Source: Rhynchospora pubera (Eukaryota; Streptophyta; Magnoliopsida; Poales; Cyperaceae). From it: DNA of 64,000 bases. Positions 10,420-23,700 of the stretch are shown here, piece by piece (position 1 is the stretch's first letter; every line of letters starts with the position of its first letter). Made by a program: the position numbers and the translations under genes. The notes beneath the pieces are model-generated. The model was not told the origin of the DNA. It did not search any database and saw only the letters and a list, made by a program, of their open reading frames with translations. Location: NCBI GenBank assembly GCA_028095005.1, contig CM051459.1:115231431-115295430 (forward strand), read 5' to 3'.

Positions 10420-11335
10420 AAATTGGATATAACCCCTACAATCTTCTCAAACCGGATATAACCCCCTACAATCTTCAAAATTGAATATAACCCCCTCCAA
10501 TTATGATTCTAATGGATATAACCCCTTCTTATTAATCTCAATCCTTTTGCAGTCAGTACCATGATTTTTTTTACCAAACTGCCCTTTCTGCCAACAAAGT
10601 TTCGTCTTCCTTCTTCCTTATCTGACGGTACCAAACTTTTTATATACTCGTTGGTCCCTTGCCTTCCTCTATATCGAATAACAATTTAGATTGATTAAAA
10701 CAAAATTAAATAAAATCATCAATATGAAGAAACCACCATGGTGGTGAATTTGATTCCAAGAAGGTTCAAGACTCGAGTAAATCAAATCTACCTAATTTAC
10801 AACTTTTACTCATTCTAATTGGTTGTTTAGAAAAAGAAAAGTACATTAGTACTATTAATATTGTATATCAAGACTAAAAATAAGACCGCGACACTTGGAC
10901 TAATTTTGAGTTACTTGCACCTTCGTGAATCTTTCAATTTCGCAACTTCTATTCCAATGGAAGATGAAGTATTATTTGTATCCTCATTTAAATTCCCACT
11001 CCGTTATTATTCGACAGAGACTTTAACAGAGAGATAACAATTATAGCATTTTAATAAAGAGATGGTGTCGTCAATAGCAGATGAAGGTTGAAACATTTTT
11101 GGTGGATTTGGTATTGTCGAATAAGAAAGATGGAAGACAAAACGCTTTTGGTAGGAAAGGCAGTTTGATCATAACATTATATTGCTGATTTTTTTTAATT
11201 ATAAAAAGATTGAAATTGATAAAAAGAGGTTATATCCATATGAAACATAATTAGAGGGGGTTATATCCAATTTTAAAAATTGCAGGGGTTATATCCGATT
11301 TGAGAAAATTGTAGGGGGTTATATCTAATTTTTCC
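10420..11335. mobile_element. Long-TIR non-autonomous DNA transposon
   Basis: The left arm (about 10420-10535) and right arm (about 11225-11335) are inverted repeats of roughly 110 bp. Each contains GGATATAACCCC repeated three to four times at about 30-bp steps, separated by CTACAATCTTC-like text. The interior of about 700 bp has no coding potential. A related one-sided copy lies at 27555-27720. The TIR length suggests a Mutator-like or similar superfamily. Poly-T flanks obscure the target duplication. Confidence 0.8.
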
Positions 11336-11656
11336 AATTTTTTTTTGTATAATTACTTACTGTCTTTATGTAGCAAGTCATAAATATGTTATCTAATAAG
11401 TATGAAATTCCAGCTCACTGCCAAAATAGAGAGGTGTACAAGTATGCCTATCAATCTTAGGCCTCTTTTGGATTGCTTAGGAATAAGGAATAATATCTTC
11501 TTCCTAGGCATCCAAAAAATTAGAAATAAGAAGAAAAATAGTTTCTTCCAACATTTATATATACATAATTTCAACAAAATTAGCTAAATACTAATAGCTA
11601 AATGAAATTCTGTGTGCTATTTAATTAGTACTTTATTTAAAATTAAAATAATAATT

Positions 11657-14600
11657 TGTCACATCCCGACACATAGGATATGACAATCCCGCCGCGAATA
11701 CACAATCTCTGTGTACCCGCAAGGCGTTTCCCTATCATTTACAAGGTTTAAATCCCAACTTACCATGATTTACCAGGCTAAGTTTCTAACACTCATTGAG
11801 TCATCATGGCAAGATATTTTTGGCTTAATCTTCGCTTGACTTGATCGAGCCCGTCTCTGCAACCTGGAACCCACAACCATTGTGGAAACATGCAAAAGCA
11901 CGGAGTGAGAAATAAATTCTCAGTGCGGGTTTTAGTTCCAGTACGTGGATTTAAACTAAAATTCAAGTTCTAGAAATAATACCCGTAAATAAAATAAAGC
12001 ATGCGTGTTTCAATTTTACAAAAAAACTTATAACTTTTCATTTGAAAAGATGTCACAAATAAACATGATTGCTTGCATATGATTTTAATCCAAGCTGGAC
12101 AGGATAACAAAATCTGACAAGGCATAAACCTTGCACATATCGGAACTGAACACGTGGCACGAATCCCATCGCAGACAACACATGTCTGTATATGATAGGA
12201 AACTGAGCGTGTCAGGGGTCCGAGCATAATATCAGTCGGGACATGTCACATTTCATTCACATAATTTCCACAGTCATAATCACTCAGGTCCCTTTCCCAT
12301 CCGGATGGGCACATAAGGAAACCTTTCCCTTACCTGGCCGGCATGAGGGACTTATCCCTTGACCAGGTGGCATGAGGGAATTCCATATCCGCATAGCGCT
12401 ATCGAACTGGCCGAAGCCGGGGGCCAACCGACTCCGGAGAGTGATACAAAATCATACAGAATCTTTCCTTTACCTGGCCGGCATGAGAGATTACATCTCT
12501 TGACCAGGTGGCATGAGGGATCTTTCCCTTACCTGGCCGGCATGAGAGATGTAACTCTTGACCAGGGGCATACATATCATGTCAGGCATATCATGGCATA
12601 TCAAAGTAAATCATTTCAGTCAGATCATTCATGAGTCGGATTTATCAATCACAATGGCATATTCAAATATCTGACTGTATTTCTTTCAAATATCTCAAAG
12701 CGGAGAACATGCATCTCAAAATGCAGTTTTATCAATATTTGGGCACTATCATTTAAAAATGCTTGAATACGGTCATGCAGGCAAACGAATTTCCAATATG
12801 CATATGAATAAAACATATTTTATTAATTACTTAAACTTTAACAAAAATCCAACGTAATTCCGCACCTGAATCGCCAGCTTAAGCGTAGTTCCTCGAGATC
12901 TTATGCTGACTCGGGTGTTTAACGGCCATCTTATCTGAGGTTCTTAAGCTTGACAGTCCTTAGGCTCGATAGTCTTGTATTTTATGTAATCCTAGATCAG
13001 TTTCCTGATAAGAAGGGTCGACTGTCTTAACGACTGTTTGATGATTGCGTAGAGTACATAAGTTAAAATTTAAACAACCTAATTCTAGACGGTTCTTGAA
13101 TTACCATACTGATGGTCTGGGTTAACCAGACTGATTGAGATTTGGATGATCAAGTTTAGATTTCTTGTTAGAGGATTCCGTTTTAAAATATGTTATTAAG
13201 TATTTTATTTTGTTGTTTAATAATTGGTTTTGACTTTCCAGCTATTAATAGGTTATGGTGAGATTCTTTTTATTTTTATTATATGTCATTAATTTTATAT
13301 TCTAGAAATTCTGAAATGATTCTTTAGAATTTATTTAAGATTAAGACATTTGTTTAATAAAATCATTGCTAGCCGTTATTTAGAATTTAACTTGACATAA
13401 TTTTATTCATGGTATGCTATTTGAAAAGACATATGATTTAATATTATTTTATATATATCTAGCGGAACAACTTACATTTTATAGCTGATTAAATCCTAAC
13501 ATATTCATATTAGGATTATTATGTTGTGTTCTAAAATAAGAATGATCCATTAGGTAATGATCCCTGCTTAGTTGTAACTGAACCTAATATTGTCCTTTAA
13601 TTTAATTTAATGCAACCTACTTTTGTTAACTTACATATCTAAGCAATGAGGGGCGTTATATGCTATAGCCTATAGAGCCATAGAGGACATAGTTGATTAG
13701 AAGTTTTATTTATTTAATACTTTAACTAACCTGGCATAGTTTTTGTATAATTCAAACATTTTAATTAACTTCCTCCGATTATATTTATGATGTTTATATC
13801 GTAATAGAATATAATATATTTATAGAAATTACTTGATAATATAATTAGTACTAACTGAACATATGTTCCTTGTTTAGTACCAAGGCCTAATTGGTCTAAT
13901 TGATTTAATAGATTGAGTTTGGTGAAACGTTTTAGTTATTCAACCTTAGTTCTCTTTTAAGTACCTTTTTTTTACTAGCTACAGGATCTTAATTCATGTT
14001 ATCAACTTCATACTTAATTAATCTCAGATATATTATATGCTTCATGATGTAAATATAGTGTGCTAACTGAGATTGGACTTAATCTAGATCCCAATTCACG
14101 TAAATAAATGTCATTGTGCAAAAATCTATGCATACTTATTTTAACTTAAATCCAACATAACTGAATTCAAGAAGGAAAGATTTGAGTTAACGGAGCTATA
14201 GGTTAGATCGGAACCCTTTTAGAAGTGCTTGTAAAGAAACCCAAATAACAACAAATTTTTATGAATTAGTCCCTGGAATTTTTAAAACAGCCCCTGAAAT
14301 TGACATAATAGCCCTTTGAATTTATAATTTGACCCCCCTTAAACTTCACAACAGGTCCCTGAAACTTAGGGTTTATACCAGGTTTGTATCTCCATCGTAC
14401 CAAACTGGTACGTGGTCTGTACCACAGTCGTAAGTCTTCATAGCAAAATCAAAAGGCCAAAGTTTTACTTTGGTATTCAACACCAAACAAAGAAAACTAT
14501 AGAGTCAACAAAAATGAGGAAATAAGATAAACTCGAAGGATATACCTCCAGTAACTAGAACAACAAAAATCTAAGATCAACCTCGCCTTCTTCCTGTTTC

Positions 14601-15671
14601 TCTCGTCCTTCATTTCATAGCCCAATATCAACCCCTTTACTCATCTTGCCATCAAAATAATAGCATAGGAAAGACCATTGTTCAAAACCGAAATCACAGG
14701 GAAGAAGAAGGAACGTGTATACTCTGCACAACTCTTCTTTACTTGTATTCCCTTCCCCCTTCTTTCTTTATCTTTCTTCACTACCAACTCAATTGAAACC
14801 GAGAGAAAATGAGAAAGGTAAAATCAAGAGCGGTTGTTTATCGGAAAGGAGAGGATAAAGGACGTGTAACCTATTTATAGGTATGAGGAGAAGAGGCGGT
14901 GCAAGAGGGCTCCAATCGACTGAGGCCACCTTACCAAGCGGATAGGGCCAACCGAAGTGGGGTCCACTTGCCAGGTCGGTTGTGAGAAAGGGTCTAAACT
15001 TGCGTTGTTTCCGTTGGATGTTGATCGATTGATGGAGCCATCTTCTTGCTCGAGCCAATCGGAAGAGAGGGAGAGAGATAAGAACGAAAGAGGAGGAGAA
15101 TTAGATTGGAGGAGGGGATAAGATCGGACTAAAGGCAGTAAAAAGAGAAATTAAAGAGGGGTTAATAGTGTTTAGGATCTAGACATCCAACGGCACAGAA
15201 AATTCTAGAATTTTAACTAAAATCCAATGACCTATATTAATTAGATAGTTGGTATATTAAATTTGGTAGCTATAACTTCAGAATTTTCAATTAACGTTGA
15301 TCCCACAATTTTAGCATTCATTTGTAAATATTTTTATATGTTTGTCAACCTGATTTTGCACTATTCTTAGTGTTGCATTGAATTTACTTCTCAAGGTTAC
15401 TTATTCATAATATTTCTATAATAATTAATGACTAGTTAGCAAATTCCTAATTTTTTTTATGCTAATATTTCTTTAGTCCGAATTGGGGATGATTTTATAA
15501 TACCATTCTATAATTCATTTGGTATTTATATCGCAAGAATTTAGTTATAATTTATTAAATTCAATCAACTTTGAATTTTATTTTTATAGATTTCTTTATT
15601 TCAATATTATTGATAGAATTAATTTAGTTAATTAAACTGAAATTTAGATTGGTATTTTCATATATGTTACA
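11657..15671. mobile_element. Solo LTR of about 4.0 kb, probably Ty3/gypsy
   Basis: The segment begins TGTCACATCCCGAC and ends ATATATGTTACA, and is flanked by TAATT at 11652-11656 and 15672-15676. No second LTR or internal coding region exists, so it is a solo LTR left by recombination between LTRs. Contents include a GC-richer block with repeated TACCTGGCCGGCATGAG (about 12330-12560), AT-rich text, and a stretch at 14250-14370 of repeated CCCTGAAA words. Length and TGTCACATCCC start resemble long LTRs of plant gypsy elements. Superfamily is inferred. ORFs inside are not credible genes. Confidence 0.8.
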
Positions 15672-15832
15672 TAATTTTTAATAATTTATTTAAATTAATA
15701 TTAATGTGTTTATTCCTAACTCACCATCCAAATAACATTTCTTCTTCCTAGAAATAGCTTCTTCTCACTCTTCCCAAATTACAATCTTCCCAATATTTTA
15801 TTCCTAAAATCTTTATTCCTTATTCTCATACT

Positions 15833-16093
15833 TGGGAGTGCTTGGCAAAATGTTGAATAAGCCTTATTCCGAATAAGACTTATTTGGGATGAAACCAAAT
15901 GCGTTTTGAATAAGTCTTATTCCAAATAAGAACTTATTCAACTCCTTATTCTAATACCATCTATATGGTGGAATTAGAATAAGAGATTGAATAAGTCCTT
16001 ATTCAGAATAAGATTTATTTAAAACACATTTGATTTCATCCCGAATAAGTCAGAATAAAACTTATTCAAACCTCATACCAAACACACCATAAT
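15833..16093. mobile_element. MITE with long internal near-palindrome
   Basis: GAGTGCTTGGCAAAATGTTGAATAAG on the left pairs imperfectly with CTTATTCAAACCTCATACCAAACACACC on the right. The interior is rich in inverted GAATAAG/CTTATTC words and folds back on itself around 15955-15975. Related fold-back text is present at 170-305 and 28355-28590. Confidence 0.65.
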
Positions 16094-16109
16094 ATATCCA
16101 AACGAGCCC

Positions 16110-16689
16110 TTACATTTTGATTGAAGAAAATTAATATTTACAACAAAACAAAATTTATAAAACAAAAGTAAAATGAAGAAACCATTTTAAGACTCCGGAT
16201 AAGGTTATTTTGAACAGTAAAGATAGAAATTATGTACTTGGTCCTCTTTCTTCGACGGCAATAAAGAGATTTTGTATCATCTCGAAAAAGATACGAGAGG
16301 CAGAGCCGCAGAAAGGACAGCCACTGGATGTGTCCAGTTCTAAAACAATAATAAGGATGGAGTCATTAGTATGGGGATGGGGCCCATTCAACTCTCGAAT
16401 CCCTTTTCAACTTCCTCTTTTTTTTTTTTTTTGAGGGGAAACAGCCCGTAGGCTTTTCAACTTCCTCTTACATTAACTCAGAAAACAATCATGCTTTTCG
16501 TTTTCCTCTTTGGGCACGATTCCAAAAAGTGCCTGCTGCACATGGTCCAAGGACGTAAACCCATTCCGCTACCTCTGACCAGTGGGTCCCAAGTCCCAAC
16601 ACTTAATTAATCTTTAAATCTGGTGTTTACATCCGCGTTAGTCGCTCCCGCTCTCTTGAGTGCTTAGTCCTTAACTCCTTACTCCTTGC
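16110..16689. other. Intergenic, upstream of the MOM1-like gene
   Basis: There is no recognisable exon here. A poly-T tract of about 17 bases at 16418-16434 interrupts a short repeat of TTTTCAACTTCCTCTT. Confidence 0.4.
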
Positions 16690-17762
16690 TCCCGTTTTCC
16701 TTCCCAAATCCCAAATCCCAAGGCCAAAACCTCACACGCTTCCAGTGTGACTCTTTGTTTCCTCTCTCTCCTCTCTTACTTTCGCATTTCTTTCCACATT
16801 TGGAAATCTAGGGTTTTAAAGTAATAGAAAGCCACTTAATCACTGTCTCTTGAGCGGCGCGCCAACTCCGACGATCATTCCGGCAATCTTAGGTGTCATC
16901 ATTTCACGACTAGAGTAAAGTATAAGCTTCGATTTCTCATTTCTATGCTGTTTTGCTTCAAAGTTCTGATCTAAACACTCCGTTAATGGAATCTCGAGCG
17001 AAGTGCTCTGTTCAGCTGTTCTCTTCCCAAGTTCAAATGAATGATTTATAAGTTATAACCTCTAAATCGATGAGATGTTAAAGTTTATGGCGCTAGTTGT
17101 TAGCAAGCCCCTGTTAGGGCTCGCAGAATCTAGTAAATTGATAATAGATGGTTTATTTGTGTGGATCAAATTCTTGAATGGGAATAAAATAGTAAAGCTG
17201 TTCAAAATGATTTTTGTACCCGTGTAATTTTTTCTGAATGGGCGTACTTCATGGCTATTAATATCATCAGAAGGTTTTATAGAAGTACATGTTCATAAAA
17301 ATTTATTGTACAATTTTGGTTCCTATGAGATTAAAATGTTGTTGCCATTCCTAGTCGGATCTCCAAATACTGAAATTTTGATTTAGGCAGTAGCTGCCAA
17401 ACATTCTCTTTATCTGTCTGTATGTTCCATTGAACTATACTAATTGCTGTTTCTTGTGTCAAAACCAAGCTAGTTTTTTTCTGAATCAAGTTTTAACATT
17501 TATTGTTTTTTGTAGAAGTTTTCCTACAATATGTAAAAAATTGCAGGCTATGTCTATGTACCATTTTTTCCAAATCTGGAGGTTTTTTGTTGTACATCTT
17601 CTGTGAGTTTTTTTTTTCTTTTTTTGAATTTCAATGTACACTTAATAGCAAAAATAAATTAAATCAAAGCTGTAGTCTTGTAAAAGACTTTTCTACTGTT
17701 GCTGTGTCTTATTTAATTTCTTTATGTATAAACTGAGTTATTTTTTCTCATTTCTTTAAGAG
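16690..17762 (+). promoter_or_regulatory. Probable promoter, 5' UTR and leader intron of the MOM1-like gene
   Basis: CT-rich text at 16690-16800, with the GGCGCGCC word at about 16857, is typical of a plant 5' UTR. The pyrimidine tract and AG at 17751-17760 form a good acceptor two bases before the ATG. An intron starting near 16915 (AGTAAAG) would join leader to exon 1. The exact start site is not determinable. Confidence 0.4.
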
Positions 17763-20700
17763 ATGGATGCCACAGGAGAGAATGCTTCAACAATTTGTGT
17801 TGTTTGTGAGAAGCCAGATGCTCACTGGTTAGTTTACAACAACTGTGTGATTAATTTGTCAGAGTGAGAAAGACTTTTGGCTATTTTGCCCTAAAATAAT
17901 GTAACAGAGGATCTGACCTGTTAGATTAATTGGGTCAAGTCATATCAGTGTTATATGTGAAATGTGATAGTATTGTTGTCTATACAAAAGTGGGGTTTTT
18001 TCCCTTTTTATTTTTGCTTTATTCAATAACCTTTAGTGAAAAAATCTTGGCCAATGAGGGATTTTATTAATAAAGGGTAATTCTAGTGTCAATTCATCTT
18101 TTGCGGGGGCATCCCCTTGACATTTAAAATTATTGTTCTAACCATGCCTAGAATTGTTGATGTATTATTGATTATTCAAACACCTGAAACTTGGGTCAAT
18201 TTGATGGCTGTTTAAACAATTTACAAAATTTAACATTCGAGCTGTTTAATGACATATTAATGGATGACCAATCAAATTTTTCAAATTGATTTAAATTAGA
18301 TACAACCTGTCTAAATGAGGGAGAAAATATTTACATTTGTAATCTTCTAGTTTTGGACTTCTATTACTGAAGATGTTAAAGGATGAATGATATCCATAAA
18401 AGATGGATCTGTGTTAGAAACTACCCTTTGGACTAGCAGAAACTCTTAGATTGAACGTTGGTTCACTAGTTATCCGAACTGGTACTCTTTGATAAATTAG
18501 CAAATGACTTTTAAATTTTTTTGTATTAATTATTTTTTCAAATTTTAGGTCATGTCAGAGAAAGGGTTGCCACAGTAGATACCATCTCCATTGTGTGAAG
18601 AAACACCAACCTGATGAGTTTATCACTGTTGGTGGTGGATGGCGTTGTGTTGATTGCATAAAGAAACAGATACAAATGGGGGCTGGCTTTGAATGCGATG
18701 AGGTTGAGTCCATTTGGGATATTAGAAAAGGTACATTCGTATCAGGCACTCATATCAGCTAACTATAATAGAACCATATTTTTGGCCCCACTTTTTTTAA
18801 TAAATCCTTAGCTGTTCATGCTATCTCAACCTTTTCATTTTTCCTTTTCGTTGTATTTTCAGGGGAAAATGAGGCAATATATCTGGTCAAATACAAGAAC
18901 CTGGCCCATTGGCACAACTGTTGGATATCGGAAAGTAACATTCGCCAGGCAATACCTGAAATCCTGGCCAAATTCAACCAAGAATATCAAAAAGTTGAGG
19001 TAATCTATGTAAATGTTGGTGGGAATTATTCTAGCTCATTTAAAAAATGAAATTCTCCAGTCAAAGAGCCCCTATAAAATTAACTTTGTGTTTGACCAGT
19101 GAGGTGGGTACTAAATTACTTTAAAACATTGGTTTTGGTCCTTTTGGAAGTAGTGAATTAAGTATATGAAATAGTATTGAATAAAAAAGGCCAAATCATC
19201 CTTGCGTAACATGTTAACAACTGAAAGTAAGATTAATAAGTGTCAAAAAGTTAAAACTCTTTTATTATTTTTTTTCATCTAAAGCATCTATAAAACCCGT
19301 TTGACTTTATTCCACCTTAAGGAGCCTTAAAGAACTTAAATCTAGGCCTAAATTCTGTGCCAAATGTAAACAAAAAAATAAAACTACTAGATAAAGAGTG
19401 GCAGCTCCTGCAGCATTAATACCTTATTATTATCAGTTTTTTTTTATGATTATCTAGTGAATCTGACAATTTTGTTTTGATCATTTCCTTTAGCTCTTCT
19501 TGCAGTGTATTTGTGGTCTTTCTGTGGTGTATTTGTATCAAGATTAGGAACACCTTATGATATTCATTTTGCCTTGATATTTGTCTGCTTTTGCCTCTTG
19601 AATTATGCTTTAATAAAATATGTTCTTAACAGGGTACAACCTGGAAAGAAGAATGGACAAGACCAGAACGTTTGTTGATGTGAAGAAATCTCATGCATGC
19701 AGATATGGCCCTAAAGTTTTCTAGGAGTTTAGGCAGCCAAGTGCGATATTGTAACACCGAGTGGCTAGTCAAATGGAAGGGTCTAGGATATGAGCATGCC
19801 ACATGGGAGCTTGGTAGTCTCAAATTTCTGCACAGTAGCGAGGCCAAGAGGCTTAAACAGGAGTACTGCCAACGTCAGGTTGAGGCTGCCAGGAGAGCAA
19901 AATTAGCCTCTGAACCTAATATTGTAAATAATCGGAGTTTACTACAATTGAAACATAATTTATTTACAGTTTAACTTTAACTGTGCAAGTTTTTGTTGTC
20001 TTGAATTTAAATGGATAAATGTGCAATGCAACATCAGCTTTAGCATTAGTTTTGGTTTTGGCAGAGCTTAATTGAGGCTGCACAAATGCTCATTTCAACT
20101 ATAACAACCCCTTTAAGCACAAATAAATGAAAGAAAATTCAGTTACTAGTAGGTTGACCATGTTTATAATTTGTTATATTAATTATTTTGAGTGGAGCTC
20201 TAATTCCTTTATAAATCATTTTTAGATTAAGCAAGAACCCTTTGTAAGACTAGATACATTACCAAACGGCTTCCCGGATGGTTTGAATGACAGTTATTTA
20301 GATTCTGTTAACGGACTTCGTCAGTTCTGGCACAAGTCTCAGAATGCATTGTTAATTGACCAGGAGGTACCTCTGGCATTCTTCATTCCACTGTACTTAC
20401 GTTTTAGTTCTCTCCTTAATATCTGACCTCATAATTGTCCATCTTCAAATTCGCCCATTGTTAGTTTGGGAGATTTAAAAAGCATTACTATTATGGATCT
20501 TCATAGTGAATCAAATTTTTAAACATTGGGTCTTGTTTTGTGATGACAATTTATTATCTTTTATGTTTGCTCAATAAAATTGGGATTAGTTATTCTGAAT
20601 AGAGATTATAACTAGTTTTCCTGAATCTCACTGACAACCTCTTTCTCTCTTTTTCAACAGGAAAGGGTGATAAGAATTATCCTCTTTATTAAGTCGATAA

Positions 20701-23700
20701 TGTATAGCACTGCCCAGCCGTTTTTAATTTTATCAGCAAATGAAGCTCTCTCCTTGTGGGAAGAAAAGCTAAGGCAATTGGTACCATCTGTTAATACTGT
20801 GGTGCATACAAATAGATTCAACAGCTCCTTAGTTGAAATCACAGAGTTCTGGGGGCAAGATGGTCATTTACTATTTCAAGTTCTATTGTCAAACCCTGAT
20901 GCTATAGAGGTGAACTAAGTTGTATTTGACAATTTCAACAATTTGGCCTAATTTTTTAATGAGTTGTCCTAATTGTTTTGTTAGTAGTTTATTGAAACTA
21001 GAAGTTCAGCCCATTGAGAGTAAAGGAGGCTCAATATGAGAATAAATATTAGCATAATAGACATGATTGGGAACCTGACTAGAGTTTGGAATGTAAAGAT
21101 ATATTCAGAGAAATTAATAATGTTTGGTTCATTTTATTTAAATCTGTCTTTGGATGCAGTAACTGAAACTTGAAATTGTCCTTGTTAATGCTAATTTGCC
21201 TTGGTTTTTCAATTTAGAATCATCTTAACCTGAAAATTTAAACAATACCAATGCCATATACAAATGAGATGAAAGCCAAAAGATATCAATAAAAGGTAGT
21301 CTAATAGGCACTGAAACCCAATGATAATGCATCTTTCATCAGACAACAAACTGCAGCCTGACTAGAACTAAAGTGGTTTACTGATACCTGAAAATGTATG
21401 ATATTGTCAAAATATTTTTATATAGGTACTTGTAGGTAATGTCCAAATGTTTAACTCAAATATTATTGGTGTACAAATATTAGTTAGAGTATGTTGTTAT
21501 TTCTTTCATACATCAATGTCTTTCTCTTTTTTCTTTTTTTTTTTCAGGGCTTTGAAGCTGTACAGCAGATCAGGTGGGAAACTGTTATTGTTGACCAATA
21601 CGAAACTGCAACACACCTTCGGCAAATTAATACTCTTTCAGCTGACTTTAAGCTGCTCGTACTAAACAAAAATCCAAAGGTGCATTCAATGAAAATCTTT
21701 GTGAGAACATCCAATTTCATGATTATCCCATGCAAAAGGCATACAAGCAGAACTGAATATTCAAATATTGTTCTTTTGCAGGATGACATTTCACAATATG
21801 TGAAATTACTTTCTTTCCTTGAACCGGGGAATACATATCATGTTACTGATATTTCGATCTTGAAAGAAAAAATTTCAAGATACATTGTGTATCAATATGA
21901 GACTGATTCCTCAAATTATGACATAGTCCCATTAGCTAGAGAAAAAGAAGAGGCTCTTTGCAAGGACCTAGATAAGCCATATTGTTGTCAATACTTGTCT
22001 CGGGTTATGAATCCAAGAAAGCGCAAAGAGAGCCCAAATGATGTTAATGACCTTTGTGGTTCTCATGGTGCGATGGTAGACAAAAGAAGTTTCCTCAAAA
22101 TTCCTACAAACAGTTGTATATCGGAATCTTCTTGTGAGCGTGTGGTGACATTGAGTATGCAACTAGATAATTTGAGTTTGAGTTCAATTGAGACAGGTAT
22201 TTCTGGGGCAATTGTCTTCTGGTTTTGCTAATTTTTCTGATTACTGATTTGAGAATATATTAAATGAATTGGCATTTTGTTATACTAAACAGTAGAAAAC
22301 TTTAATTTGCAGATGTTTCAGCAAGTACAGATGTTTCAGTTGGTAAGATAAAAAGGCAGATCATCAATGGACAATGGTCTAAACAGATAATTTTATCAAA
22401 AGTTGGAGTAAGAACTATTCACTTTTTGTTGAAACCTAGGCGGTTAAGGTTGTGTGAGATGTCAGGCATCCCGGTATGGATTTATCATATCTTAATTTAT
22501 TTTTGCTGCTTTTACATGTATGTGTCACTTCATATAAGAAAATTAATAGATTAACAAAATGGAAAGATCATTAGTTAATTAGAGGATCCTAGATACTTTT
22601 GTCTGATTTTGCCTCAATAGGCTGTTAATCTTATTAATAATAGAATCCATCCTTTGGTTTAATATGCAGGAAAGTGTGAATAGTGTGGCCAATATGTTTT
22701 TAAATCATGTATTGAAGAGTCACATGGCAATGCTAGCACCTTTCATTATCCCTCAGGTTAGAAATAACTTTTCTTTTTTATGCATCTGTTTACTTTATCT
22801 ACAGAGATAAGTAAGAACTTTTTACTACTTTCTTTGTTCTCCAGACTTGTTTAAGAGTTACACTAGAAGTTGGCTCAATATACGAACGCTCCTCACTGAA
22901 CGAGCTATGTGCACAGTTTCTTCATTGGTCAGAGATAGCAAAGAGAATTTTCTCGCCGTATTTTGTACCCAGACTCACTTTCTACAATCCACCTAGCACC
23001 ACCTCACCAAATGCTCACCAAGGGCAAGTGGTGTCACAGGAAAAGAAATCGTTTGAGCATGAGATTGAAAAGATTTGTGCTGAAAGAGAAAATGCATTAT
23101 CTGCCCTGCAGAAAAGTGAACTCCTTGATCTGGAAAAGCATGCAGAGAGTGAAAGGAGGAGCCACTGGGTGGCCCATGAGTCAGCGATCAAGCATGTGCA
23201 CATAGTTGCTTCTTCTGACCAGGCATCAAACATGATTGTAGAGACATTAAAAAAATTTGAAACTTTTCGGAAGCATATGGTGTGCCAGTGCAGGAGACTT
23301 GAAATTTTGCAAGAAAAAGCAAGGGATGTTGAGAACTTGAGGAAGAAAGAATGGATCAAAATGGCAAAATCAGGCAAGCTGGAGGAGTCTTTTGACTTCA
23401 GTCGAATTCCATTGCCTGATTCGCAGTTTGTTCTAGAGAAGTTTGATTGGGTTTGCGTCAAAAGAACCATGAATTATGGTGTTACTTCTTCTCCTCAGGA
23501 GAATGTATTAGAGAAGCTTGACCCCAGCCCACCAACTGTAGGGGACCCCTCATCAGTGGCAGCTGGTGCATTAACTAATATGGTATGCAATTACTCTTGT
23601 TTTCTTACCTTTCTGTATCCTTAGTGATCTTCTTAGTTTGTTACGGAGTTGAGGGTTCTTTTCAGGTTATGGGAATTGTATCTCGTGGAGTTTTCGTGCT

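Larger units (their letters stand above)
11460..16109. mobile_element. Tourist-like MITE split by nested insertions
   Basis: GGCCTCTTTTGGATTGC at 11460 is preceded by TTA, and ATCCAAACGAGCCC ending at 16109 is followed by TTA, matching the termini and target duplication of the other Tourist-like MITEs here. Between them lie a solo LTR (11657-15671) and a second MITE (about 15833-16093). Removing those leaves a few hundred bases with TTCTTCC and GGAATAAGG patches like the family. The outer pairing is an inference from termini. Confidence 0.45.

Noticed and set aside
12359..12634. 91-residue ORF with repeated TRWHEG words
   Set aside because: It is a translation of the repeated TACCTGGCCGGCATGAG text in the solo LTR.
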